Positions 1 to 7,226 of a DNA stretch of 8,904 nt are shown piece by piece (the stretch's first letter is position 1; every line of letters starts with the position of its first letter). Source of the DNA: JAWVEV01 sp033856535. GTDB taxonomy: Bacteria; Actinomycetota; Thermoleophilia; Miltoncostaeales; Miltoncostaeaceae. The position numbers and the translations under genes are program-made. The notes under the pieces were generated by a model, which saw nothing but the letters and a program-made list of their open reading frames with translations, was not told the DNA's origin and ran no database searches. The stretch lies in NCBI GenBank assembly GCA_033856535.1, contig JAWVEV010000211.1:1-8904 (forward strand), given 5' to 3'.

Positions 1-122
1 CTCGGCCGAGCGCGCCCGCGCGCTCCTAAGCTTCCTTCGCTACTACAACCGGCGCAGGCCGCACAGCTCGCTGGGGGACCGGCCGCCCATCAGCCGTGTT
101 CAGTAGGAGCGTGGGCAGTACA
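1..122 (+). mobile_element. Right end of an IS481-family insertion sequence
   Basis: The stretch holds the 3' end of a DDE transposase gene and a probable element terminus. After the transposase stop at 104-106, the sequence runs 16 bases to ACA at 120-122. IS481-family elements typically begin TGT and end ACA. The six bases after that, GCTAGC (123-128), fit the NCTAGN target reported for the type element IS481, which duplicates 6 bp. The left end and most of the transposase lie outside the window, so neither the inverted repeat nor the target duplication can be confirmed. The exact boundary at 122 is inference; the IS identity rests on the transposase C-terminus. Confidence 0.7.
2..106 (+). 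CDS. IS481-family transposase, C-terminal fragment (cut by window edge)
   Basis: Only the last 34 residues are visible, ending in a TAG stop. They contain YYNRRRPHSSLG followed by DRPPISRVQ. The pattern YN-x-x-RPHSxLG-x-x-PP is the conserved tail of the integrase-core (rve_3) region in IS481-family and related transposases, just past the catalytic glutamate. The DDE catalytic residues lie upstream of base 1, so activity cannot be judged. It encodes the enzyme that cuts and joins the ends of its own element. It converges with the minus-strand cupin gene, whose stop is 37 bases away. IS3-family OrfB proteins share a similar tail; the PPISR ending favours IS481. Confidence 0.8.
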   Translation, partial: SAERARALLSFLRYYNRRRPHSSLGDRPPISRVQ

Positions 123-142
123 GCTAGCTCAGCCCCGCGCGG

Positions 143-541
143 TCACTCCGGCCACCACCCGGGCGTCATCTCGGCGTCCATCTCCTCGGTCCGGGGCGCG
201 CCGAAGGCGACCAGCTCGGCGCCCTCCGGCCCGCCCTGCACCGTGCGCATCGTCGGGGCCGGGATGCGCACCGCGTCCCACGGCCGCAGGTCCACCACCT
301 CGTCGTCCAGCGCGAGGCGCGCGCTGCCGCTGACGAGCAGGTACACCTCCTCCTGCTCTCGGTGGGTGTGCCCGAACGGGATGCGGAAGCCGGGACCGAT
401 GCGGTAGTAGGTGATCCCGGACTTCTCCAGGCCCAGCGCCTCGCGCGCGAAGCGCGACTCCAGGCCGGGCGACAGGCCGAACCGCGGCGCCATGTCCTCG
501 ACGTCCTCGCGCAGGTTGAGGCGGGTGTGCCCCGCCCCCAT
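143..541 (-). CDS. Small single-domain cupin protein
   Basis: This 132-residue protein has one conserved beta-barrel (cupin_2-type) domain. Cupin motif 1 is clear at about 51-72: after GFRIPFG comes HTH (H58, H60), then E65 and G72, spaced HxH-x4-E-x6-G as for a metal-binding cupin. Motif 2 (about 88-101) reads DAVRIPAPTMR, where the usual histidine is replaced by Met-Arg, so one of the four classic metal ligands is missing. The substrate is unknown; a cytoplasmic binding or isomerase-like role is only a guess. The start is chosen because ATG follows the acs TGA by one base and AAGGAAGAAGG (547-557) lies at good spacing, so it is probably translationally coupled to acs. A shorter start at Met17 is possible. 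Confidence 0.85.
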   Translation of the reverse strand: MGAGHTRLNLREDVEDMAPRFGLSPGLESRFAREALGLEKSGITYYRIGPGFRIPFGHTHREQEEVYLLVSGSARLALDDEVVDLRPWDAVRIPAPTMRTVQGGPEGAELVAFGAPRTEEMDAEMTPGWWPE

Positions 542-542
542 C

Positions 543-2504
<1,962 letters not shown>

Positions 2505-2516
2505 CGCGCATCTCCC

Positions 2517-2528
2517 TGCTCGCCGGAA
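2517..2528. repeat. 12-bp direct repeat, copy 1 (acs-proximal)
   Basis: TGCTCGCCGGAA occurs here and again, without mismatch, at 2649-2660 in the same control region. This copy touches the acs ribosome-binding site and ends 13 bases before the acs start codon. A regulator-binding half-site or an RNA leader element would fit; neither is shown. Confidence 0.7.
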
Positions 2529-2599
2529 CTCGACCGGATCGTACGCCGCGTCGCGCCCTGCGGGACGCGGTGCCCCCGATCGCGTCCGGGCGGGACGGA

Positions 2600-2615
2600 T
2601 CCCCCGTTTGGGGGA
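2600..2615. promoter_or_regulatory. Inverted repeat TCCCCC-GTTT-GGGGGA
   Basis: A perfect 6-bp inverted repeat with a four-base loop lies mid-way between acs and the small gene. No T-run follows on either strand, so a terminator is unlikely. It could be an operator or a leader hairpin. The adjacent 10-bp palindrome GGCGATCGCC (2618-2627) makes this the most symmetric part of the spacer. Confidence 0.45.
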
Positions 2616-2648
2616 GAGGCGATCGCCCGAATCGGTCGATCCATCCTT

Positions 2649-2660
2649 TGCTCGCCGGAA
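2649..2660. repeat. 12-bp direct repeat, copy 2 (proximal to the 112-residue gene)
   Basis: This is the second exact copy of TGCTCGCCGGAA, 132 bases from the first. It ends 22 bases before the start codon of the small plus-strand gene and six bases before its AAAGGA ribosome-binding site. Because the genes diverge, the repeat has opposite orientation relative to each. Confidence 0.7.
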
Positions 2661-2682
2661 TCCGCCAAAGGACGCAGTCGAC

Positions 2683-3021
2683 ATGAGCCTCGCCGCCTTC
2701 CAGCCCACGCACTGCCCCGCCGACGCCTCCGCCAAGCCGCGCCGGCGCAGCCGCGCGAAGCCGCGGCCCCCGCGCGAGCGCGGGGTGGTCACGGCCGAGC
2801 TTCGCGGCCTCGGCGGCCTGGTGCTGGAGCAGGCGCTCATCGACGCGACGGCCCGCCCGCTGCCGAGCCTGGTGCAGTGGACCCGCCGGCTGGCCGTCGA
2901 GCTGGGCGACGCGGCCTCGGTGAAGGTCGAGACCAACCGTGAGCTGATGCACGCGATCACGGCGATCAACCGCCGGTCGACCGCGGACCCGCGGCCGATC
3001 GTGGCGCTCGCGGCCGCCTAA
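2683..3021 (+). CDS. Unrecognised 112-residue basic protein
   Basis: I do not recognise this protein. Coding is well supported: almost all 112 codons end in G or C, and ATG follows AAAGGA (2667-2672) at 10 bases. Residues 18-33 are very basic (KPRRRSRAKPRPPRER), after a short N-terminus with one cysteine (C11). Residues 36-98 look helical, with hydrophobic patches such as LGGLVLEQALI and LVQWTRRLAVEL, and the C-terminus is alanine-rich. There is no signal peptide or membrane segment. The basic segment could bind nucleic acid or an acidic partner, but that is inference. It is divergent from acs and shares its control region and direct repeat, so a link to acetate metabolism is possible. Its TAA overlaps the stop of the convergent gene. 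Confidence 0.8.
   Translation: MSLAAFQPTHCPADASAKPRRRSRAKPRPPRERGVVTAELRGLGGLVLEQALIDATARPLPSLVQWTRRLAVELGDAASVKVETNRELMHAITAINRRSTADPRPIVALAAA
3018..3021. other. Convergent stop-codon overlap (CTAA)
   Basis: The plus-strand gene ends with TAA at 3019-3021 and the minus-strand gene ends with TAG read from 3020 to 3018. The two reading frames therefore overlap by the four bases CTAA. There is no room for a terminator between them, so transcripts probably run into each other's 3' ends. Confidence 0.9.
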
Positions 3022-4691
3022 CGGCTCAGGGAGGAGGCGGCGCCGCCGGCGCCGCCGGAGGTGTGCCCGCGCGGCGCGACCGGGGTTCCGCCCCGGCCGC
3101 GCCTGGCGTGCTTGGCGAGGTAGGCCGCGCCCAGCACCACCTCGGGGGTGGTGGCCGCCGGCTGGCGCCGGTTGAAGTCGGCGTACAGGTGGTCCGAGAT
3201 GGCCCGGTCCCAGTCCGAGAGCGGCAGCCAGGCTGCCGGGATGTTGGCCCGCCTGCCCTTCGCGCCGCTGCCGTCGACGCGGTCGAAGACCGTCGGCACG
3301 CCGCGGGCGTCCGTGGTGATGATCTTGCGGACGAAGGTGGCGGCGAAGGCCCGCATGTCGGCGTCGGTGAACCCCGAGGCCGTCCCGAGCTCCTCGAAGG
3401 CGAGGACCGCGAAGCCGACGTCGATGTGCCCGTGCTCCACGTCCTCGGCGACCCGGGTGCCGGGGTGCGACGGCAGGTAGCGCGAGACGCCGTCCTCGGC
3501 GGTCCAGCCGGTGAAGAAGCGGCCTCGCGTCCAGGCGTAGCTCCACTCGTACGCACCGGCCGCGTTCAGGCGGAGGTCGGCCTTGAACCAGCGGGCGATC
3601 TTGCGAACCCTGTCCGCGTAGCGCTCGTCCCCGGTCAGGACGGCCAGCTCGATCATGGTCCGGCCGAGGCTGAGCACCTGGTTGAAGGGCAGCTCGACGC
3701 CGTCGTACCGGACCGGGGCGCCTTTCGGCGTGACGTAGAAGCCCTCTCCGGAGGGTGTCTCGCGCCAGTCCTCGTCGTGGACGGCCACCGCGGCGCGCGC
3801 CGCCTCGACGTACCGGTCCGCGGTGGCGGCGTAGCCGGGGTCGTCCCGCAGGCCGGGCGTCGTGCGGACGATCCGCGCGAAGCGGGCGAGGGGGTAGGTG
3901 AGCTGGCCGGTGTGGACCGGGAAGACGTACCTCAGGGCCGTCAGCCGACGCTGGCCCGGCGCGGGATCGCCGCCGGCGAGGCCCGGAGCGCGAAGGTCGC
4001 GGGCGGTCAGTTGGAGCTTCGAGTCGGGAAAGGCCGCCGCGATGCGGGCCGGGGCGTAGTCGGGGCTCGCCGGGTCCATCGTGAGGTCGTCCAGGACGTC
4101 GGTCGGCTGCCGCCGGTACACCCGCGAGGGGTTCCAGACCGTCAGGCGGAAGGTCCCCGGCGCGGTGCCCGCGCCCACGGCGACGCGTGCCTTGCCGGCG
4201 GCGGGAAGGGCGCTCGAGAGCTCGAGGACCGGCACGCCGGTGGCGTCGGCGAGCGCGACCGCGCCGACCGTGTACGGGTCGCCCACGCTCCAGGCCGGCA
4301 GCGAGCGCGCGCGCCAGTCGCGCCGCCCGCGCTCCGAGTCGCGGCCGGCCAGGATGCGGTCGGCCTGGGCGACGAACGTGCTCAGGTAGCGCCGGTCGCC
4401 GGTCGCCTCGAACATGAGCAGGTACGCCTGCAGGAAATAGGAGCCGCCCCAGACCAGCCCGTCGCCGCTCGACCCGCTGTTGCCGGCGCCGCCCTTCCAG
4501 CTCAGGTTCAGGGCGTCGAAGGTGGTCGGCTGCGCGTAGTCGCGCGGCGCCGCGGGGGGCTCGGCCGCGCGTGCCGACGACGCGCCGGCGAGGAGGAGGA
4601 CGACCAGCGCGGCCACGGCCGTCAGGGTCGCGACGGCGCCGCGCCAGGAACCGGCCCGAGGTCGCGCGCGCCCGGGGTGCGCCGCGGTCAT
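3018..4691 (-). CDS. Secreted protein of unknown function, probable alpha-helical barrel
   Basis: The 557-residue protein begins with a clear signal peptide: a basic n-region, the hydrophobic core VATLTAVAALVVLLLAG (20-36) and a likely cut after ASSARA (about 37-42). The mature part opens with helix-pair sequence (WGGSYFLQAYLLMFEATGD, 81-99, then YLSTFVAQADRILAG), as in alpha/alpha barrel sugar-acting enzymes. A probably beta-rich insert spans about 152-190. Helix pairs resume at 285-305 and 340-370 and are followed by aromatic and acidic motifs YEWSYAW (381-387), GWTAEDG (395-401) and EDVEHGHIDVGFAVLAFE (416-433). Tyr, Trp, His and Glu clusters would suit a polysaccharide lyase or hydrolase, but I cannot assign a family, so the fold is inferred. 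An in-frame ATG at 4698-4700 would add three residues; neither start has a strong ribosome-binding site. The tail (530-557) is Gly/Ala/Ser-rich and disordered-looking. Confidence 0.85.
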   Translation of the reverse strand: MTAAHPGRARPRAGSWRGAVATLTAVAALVVLLLAGASSARAAEPPAAPRDYAQPTTFDALNLSWKGGAGNSGSSGDGLVWGGSYFLQAYLLMFEATGDRRYLSTFVAQADRILAGRDSERGRRDWRARSLPAWSVGDPYTVGAVALADATGVPVLELSSALPAAGKARVAVGAGTAPGTFRLTVWNPSRVYRRQPTDVLDDLTMDPASPDYAPARIAAAFPDSKLQLTARDLRAPGLAGGDPAPGQRRLTALRYVFPVHTGQLTYPLARFARIVRTTPGLRDDPGYAATADRYVEAARAAVAVHDEDWRETPSGEGFYVTPKGAPVRYDGVELPFNQVLSLGRTMIELAVLTGDERYADRVRKIARWFKADLRLNAAGAYEWSYAWTRGRFFTGWTAEDGVSRYLPSHPGTRVAEDVEHGHIDVGFAVLAFEELGTASGFTDADMRAFAATFVRKIITTDARGVPTVFDRVDGSGAKGRRANIPAAWLPLSDWDRAISDHLYADFNRRQPAATTPEVVLGAAYLAKHARRGRGGTPVAPRGHTSGGAGGAASSLSR

Positions 4692-4709
4692 GGCCCCCAT
4701 CTTTGCAAT

Positions 4710-4728
4710 CGTTGCGGCGCCCGCAACG
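4710..4728. promoter_or_regulatory. Operator-like inverted repeat CGTTGCGG-CGC-CCGCAACG
   Basis: The arms CGTTGCGG (4710-4717) and CCGCAACG (4721-4728) are perfect 8-bp reverse complements around a three-base spacer. A further TTGCAA lies just left, at 4703-4708. A short-spaced inverted repeat between divergent starts is typical of a dimeric repressor site. No regulator gene is present in the window, so the factor is unknown. Confidence 0.55.
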
Positions 4729-4733
4729 CCGCG

Positions 4734-4752
4734 GGGGGAGGTAGTCTCCCCC
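4734..4752 (+). promoter_or_regulatory. Hairpin that would enclose the ribosome-binding site of the 4755 gene
   Basis: GGGGGAG (4734-4740) and CTCCCCC (4746-4752) form a perfect 7-bp stem around the loop GTAGT. The only Shine-Dalgarno-like sequence for the GTG start, GGAGG (4737-4741), lies in the 5' arm, and the stem ends two bases before the GTG. In RNA this would hide the ribosome-binding site. Confidence 0.55.
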
Positions 4753-4754
4753 GG

Positions 4755-6209
4755 GTGAGCGCGCCCCGCGCCCTCCGGCTCGCCGCCGTGGTCCTGCTGG
4801 TGCTGCTGGCTCTGCCGGCGCTCGGCGCTGCGCAGCAGCCGGCCCCCGCGCCCGCTCCGACGCCCGTCACGACCCCGGTCGAGACGCCGGTGCCGACCCC
4901 GACGGTCACGCCGGCCCAGGCCCCCGCGCCGGCCCCGGCCCCGCCGCCGGCCGAGGTCACGCCCCCGGCGGCCATGGAGCTCACGCTGAGCGCCGCCGGC
5001 GCCTTCGAGCTCGAGGACTCCTTCGACTGGGGCCTCACCGCCGCGCTCGCGCCCGGCCAGGACGCGGCCGCGCCGCTGGCCCGCGGCGAGACGCGGACGG
5101 TCACGGTCAACCTGGTGGCGCACCGCGCGCCGGCGAGCAGCACCGCCTTCACCGGCGTGCGCGGCGAGGTCTGCGCCGTGAGCGCGACCGGCTCCGCCGG
5201 AACCGACGCCCGCATCGACCTTCGGGTGCAGGCCGCCTCGGTGACCGGCGCCTACGTGGACCTGCCCGGCGCGAGCCAGCCGATCCTGCCGACGCTCGCG
5301 GCGGGCGAGCGGGCCTGCTTCCCGTACGAGATGGCCTTCCCGCCGGCGCTGACCGGCGCCTACCGGGTGGTCGCCGACGCGGTCGCGTCGGGCCAGCCGG
5401 CCGGCGAGGCCACCGCCCCGTTCTCGCTGCCCTCGCCGGAGGCGCGGACCGTCGACGGCAACGCGCACCTCGCGCTCCAGGTGACCTGCCCGCCCGGTCT
5501 TGCCTGCGCCCCGGTCGGCGTCCCGCCGACGGCGCTCGACGCGCCCGGCCCGGTCGACGTGGCGATCGAGGTCCGCAACGACGGCGCGGAGTGCGACACC
5601 CCGCAGTCCGTGGCGCTCGCGGCGACGCTCACCGAGACCGACTCGGGGACGGCGCACGACGCCGGCGCCGGCGCCGCGCTCATGACGGCCGACTGCTCCG
5701 CGGCCTGCACCCTGCCCGTCGGCCACTGGCAGACGCACGCCGGCGCGACGCCGCCCACCCCGGACCGGATCACGCCGTACCTGCCGATCCTGCTCGGCAC
5801 GCCCGGCGGCGCGCAGACCGTCGAGGTCGCGAGCGCGGGCCAGGCCCTGCCGCTGCTGGCCTTCTCCGAGGACCGGGCCAACGGCGTGAACCGGCTCTAC
5901 GCCGAGCTGCTGGCGGCGAAGCTGAACATCGCCCGCGGGGTGCCGGCGGACGCGGTCGCCGGGACCATCGCCGCCGCCGACGCCTCCCTCGCCGCGCACG
6001 GCCCGGGCGACTGGATCCTGCATCCCCAGCACGACGACGTGATCGCCTGGACCGACCAGCTGGAGGCGTTCAACAACGGCTCGCTCGGCCCCGGCGGCTG
6101 CGCCGAGGCGGGCGGGACCGCGGCGCCCGCGCCGGCGGCGGCTGCGGCGCCCGCGCCGGCGACCACGGATCCCGCCGCGGCGCTCCAGACGCTTCTGTCG
6201 CCGAGCTGA
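4755..6209 (+). CDS. Secreted multi-domain protein with proline-rich linker and GHW-type C-terminal domain
   Basis: The 484-residue protein starts at GTG; this start gives a complete signal peptide (core LAAVVLLVLLALPALGAA, 9-26). Residues 28-72 form a Pro/Ala/Thr-rich linker. Two beta-rich regions follow (about 73-225 and 235-315) with Ig/CARDB-like stretches such as TVTVNLVAHR and VDVAIEVRNDG. The C-terminal domain (about 314-449) has CTLPVGHWQTH (318-328), LYAELLAAKLNIARG (381-395) and FNNGSLGPGGC (439-449). This pattern resembles a C-x-GYWKxH ... AAKLN ... NNG-x-GP-x-C domain that I recall at the ends of bacterial surface proteins; here Lys is Gln. There are eight cysteines (140, 188, 245, 251, 280, 314, 318, 449), allowing four disulfides outside the cell. 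An Ala/Pro tail (450-484) follows. A structural or adhesive surface role is inference. It is divergent from the 4691 gene. Confidence 0.85.
   Translation: MSAPRALRLAAVVLLVLLALPALGAAQQPAPAPAPTPVTTPVETPVPTPTVTPAQAPAPAPAPPPAEVTPPAAMELTLSAAGAFELEDSFDWGLTAALAPGQDAAAPLARGETRTVTVNLVAHRAPASSTAFTGVRGEVCAVSATGSAGTDARIDLRVQAASVTGAYVDLPGASQPILPTLAAGERACFPYEMAFPPALTGAYRVVADAVASGQPAGEATAPFSLPSPEARTVDGNAHLALQVTCPPGLACAPVGVPPTALDAPGPVDVAIEVRNDGAECDTPQSVALAATLTETDSGTAHDAGAGAALMTADCSAACTLPVGHWQTHAGATPPTPDRITPYLPILLGTPGGAQTVEVASAGQALPLLAFSEDRANGVNRLYAELLAAKLNIARGVPADAVAGTIAAADASLAAHGPGDWILHPQHDDVIAWTDQLEAFNNGSLGPGGCAEAGGTAAPAPAAAAAPAPATTDPAAALQTLLSPS
6120..6161 (+). repeat. 18-bp in-frame direct repeat encoding AAPAPA
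   Basis: GCGGCGCCCGCGCCGGCG occurs at 6120-6137 and, unchanged, at 6144-6161, a 24-base period. Both copies are in frame and encode AAPAPA in the tail of the secreted protein. Short Ala/Pro repeats like this can vary in copy number by slippage. Confidence 0.7.
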
Positions 6210-6215
6210 GCCCCG
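6210..6215. other. Six-base convergent junction without terminator
   Basis: The plus-strand stop TGA (6207-6209) and the minus-strand stop TAG (6218 to 6216) are separated only by CCCCGC. No hairpin with a T-run fits here. Any terminator must lie inside the opposing coding sequence. Confidence 0.85.
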
Positions 6216-7106
6216 CTAGCCGAGCCGCGCCGGGCCCGGCGCCGGCGCGGGGAGCACGGGCGCGCGGGACGGCCGGGTGAGCAGCCACGCCACCAGCGCG
6301 GCCGGGAGCACCACGGCGAGCCCGCCGGCGACGTCGAGCACGAAGTGGTTGCCGGTCACGATCACGCAGACCGTGATCAGGGCCGGGTAGGCGAACCCGA
6401 TCGCGCGGCTCCAGGCCCACGGCGTGAGCCGCACCAGCGCCCACGCGACGACCGGCGCGAGCCCCACGTGCAGGCTCGGCATGGCGGCGACCGGGTTGTA
6501 GAAGAGCTCGACCAGCCCGGCGTCGAGGTCGAGCGGGGTCTGGGCGGTGACCGTGTCGAGCAGGCCGCCCTCGAGCAGGCGCGGCGGGGCCATCGGCTGC
6601 AGCGCGTACCAGACCAGCCCGGCCGACCAGGACAGCAGCACCAGGTTGCGCACGAAGGGGTAGGCGTGGCGCCGGTACCGGTAGACCAGGAAGACCGTCA
6701 GCGGCAGCACGACGACCTGGCTGGCCACGTAGAGCACGTTCCAGAAGGGCATGACGAGGTCGTGGCGGACGAAGAACGCCTGCATGCCGGGCTCGACGTC
6801 GATGCCGAGCGACCGCTCGGCCGCGACCAGGCCGGCGGCGCTCTCCCGGCCCTCCTCGAGCGTGCCGCCCCACATGCCGCGCACCAGCGTGTAGAGCGCG
6901 TAGGCCGTCAGCATGAGCAGGGCCTCGCGCAGGGCGCCGCCCACCGAGGTCGCCGCCCGCCGCGCCGAGGCCCACCAGCCCGCCACCAGCCGGCGCGCCG
7001 CGACCGCCGCCCGCGCGTCCCAGACCGAGCGCGCCCTCCGCAGGGCCGGCCCGAGCGAGCCGGGGAGAACGGGGTGAGCGAGGTGACGGCGGAGTCGAGT
7101 GGTCAT
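6216..7106 (-). CDS. PAP2-superfamily membrane phosphatase or transferase (Aur1-like type)
   Basis: This 296-residue integral membrane protein has about six hydrophobic segments (roughly 58-79, 117-143, 150-170, 212-227, 234-252, 255-276). Catalytic PAP2 motifs are clear: NPVAAMPSLHVG (204-215) with H213, and TGNHFVLDVAGG (251-262) with the H254/D258 pair. In place of the classic KxxxxxxRP motif it has QPMAPPR (170-176), as in the Aur1/inositol-phosphotransferase-like PAP2_3 branch. The active site probably faces the outside and acts on phospholipid or isoprenoid phosphates or head-group transfer; the substrate is not predictable. The N-terminal 55 residues are Arg-rich and cytoplasmic-looking. 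No Shine-Dalgarno sequence precedes this ATG, so a leaderless message or a downstream start is possible. It is divergent from the CHRD gene and convergent with the 4755 gene. Confidence 0.88.
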   Translation of the reverse strand: MTTRLRRHLAHPVLPGSLGPALRRARSVWDARAAVAARRLVAGWWASARRAATSVGGALREALLMLTAYALYTLVRGMWGGTLEEGRESAAGLVAAERSLGIDVEPGMQAFFVRHDLVMPFWNVLYVASQVVVLPLTVFLVYRYRRHAYPFVRNLVLLSWSAGLVWYALQPMAPPRLLEGGLLDTVTAQTPLDLDAGLVELFYNPVAAMPSLHVGLAPVVAWALVRLTPWAWSRAIGFAYPALITVCVIVTGNHFVLDVAGGLAVVLPAALVAWLLTRPSRAPVLPAPAPGPARLG

Positions 7107-7226
7107 CGACGTGGGGTTAGGTTTCTATGAGAACCGCATCCGGCGGTGTCCCGTCAACGTTGCAGAGGAACCAAAAGGCGCCGCGGGCAACCAGGTCGCG
7201 GCCGGACGATCCAGGAGGACTGGGAG
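7107..7226. promoter_or_regulatory. Divergent control region between the PAP2 and CHRD genes
   Basis: This 120-base spacer contains the least GC-rich patch of the window (about 7116-7135), including an imperfect inverted repeat with arms GGTT and AACC at 7120-7135 and a TATGAG hexamer (7126-7131) that could serve as a -10 box. CAACGTTG (7155-7162) is an 8-bp palindrome. The PAP2 start lies only about 14 bases from the imperfect repeat. Promoter positions are inference. Confidence 0.45.
7213..7218 (+). promoter_or_regulatory. Strong ribosome-binding site of the CHRD gene
   Basis: AGGAGG is a perfect Shine-Dalgarno match eight bases before the ATG at 7227. It fixes the start codon and is the strongest such site in the window, suggesting high expression of the exported CHRD protein. 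Confidence 0.85.

Larger units (their letters stand above)
2505..2682. promoter_or_regulatory. Divergent control region between acs and the 112-residue gene
   Basis: These 178 bases separate two divergently oriented starts and must hold both promoters. Visible structure is a perfect 12-bp direct repeat near each end, an inverted repeat at 2600-2615 and the palindrome GGCGATCGCC at 2618-2627. I cannot pick convincing -35/-10 pairs. Ribosome-binding sites flank the region: AGGGAG (2512-2517, minus) and AAAGGA (2667-2672, plus). Confidence 0.6.
4692..4754. promoter_or_regulatory. Compact divergent control region between two secreted-protein genes
   Basis: Only 63 bases (54 if the minus gene starts at 4700) separate the two start codons. 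The space is filled by an 8-bp inverted repeat (4710-4728) and a 7-bp hairpin (4734-4752). Two divergent promoters cannot fit here without overlapping each other or the coding sequence, so shared control is likely. A TAGTCT hexamer at 4742-4747 resembles a TAnnnT -10 box and would place initiation close to the GTG at 4755, giving a leaderless alternative. Confidence 0.6.

Noticed and set aside
2600..2615. The TCCCCC/GGGGGA hairpin as a transcription terminator
   Set aside because: No T-run on either side, and it lies between divergent starts where no transcript needs to end.
2618..2627. GGCGATCGCC as a cyanobacterial HIP1 repeat
   Set aside because: A single copy in a GC-rich, actinobacterium-like region does not indicate HIP1; it is kept only as a local palindrome.
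2505..2969. N-terminal extension of acs upstream of 2504
   Set aside because: The extra residues have no Acs similarity, would overlap the divergent gene, and the ATG at 2504 has a good ribosome-binding site and gives the normal family length.
3063..4754. Upstream extension of the 4755 gene through the opposite-strand gene
   Set aside because: It lies antisense to the signal-peptide protein and has shadow composition; the GTG at 4755 gives a complete signal peptide.
7167..7197. GGAACC (7167-7172) as the -35 box of an ECF sigma promoter for the CHRD gene
   Set aside because: The nearest GTC-like -10 is about 22 bases away, outside the usual 15-17 base spacing.
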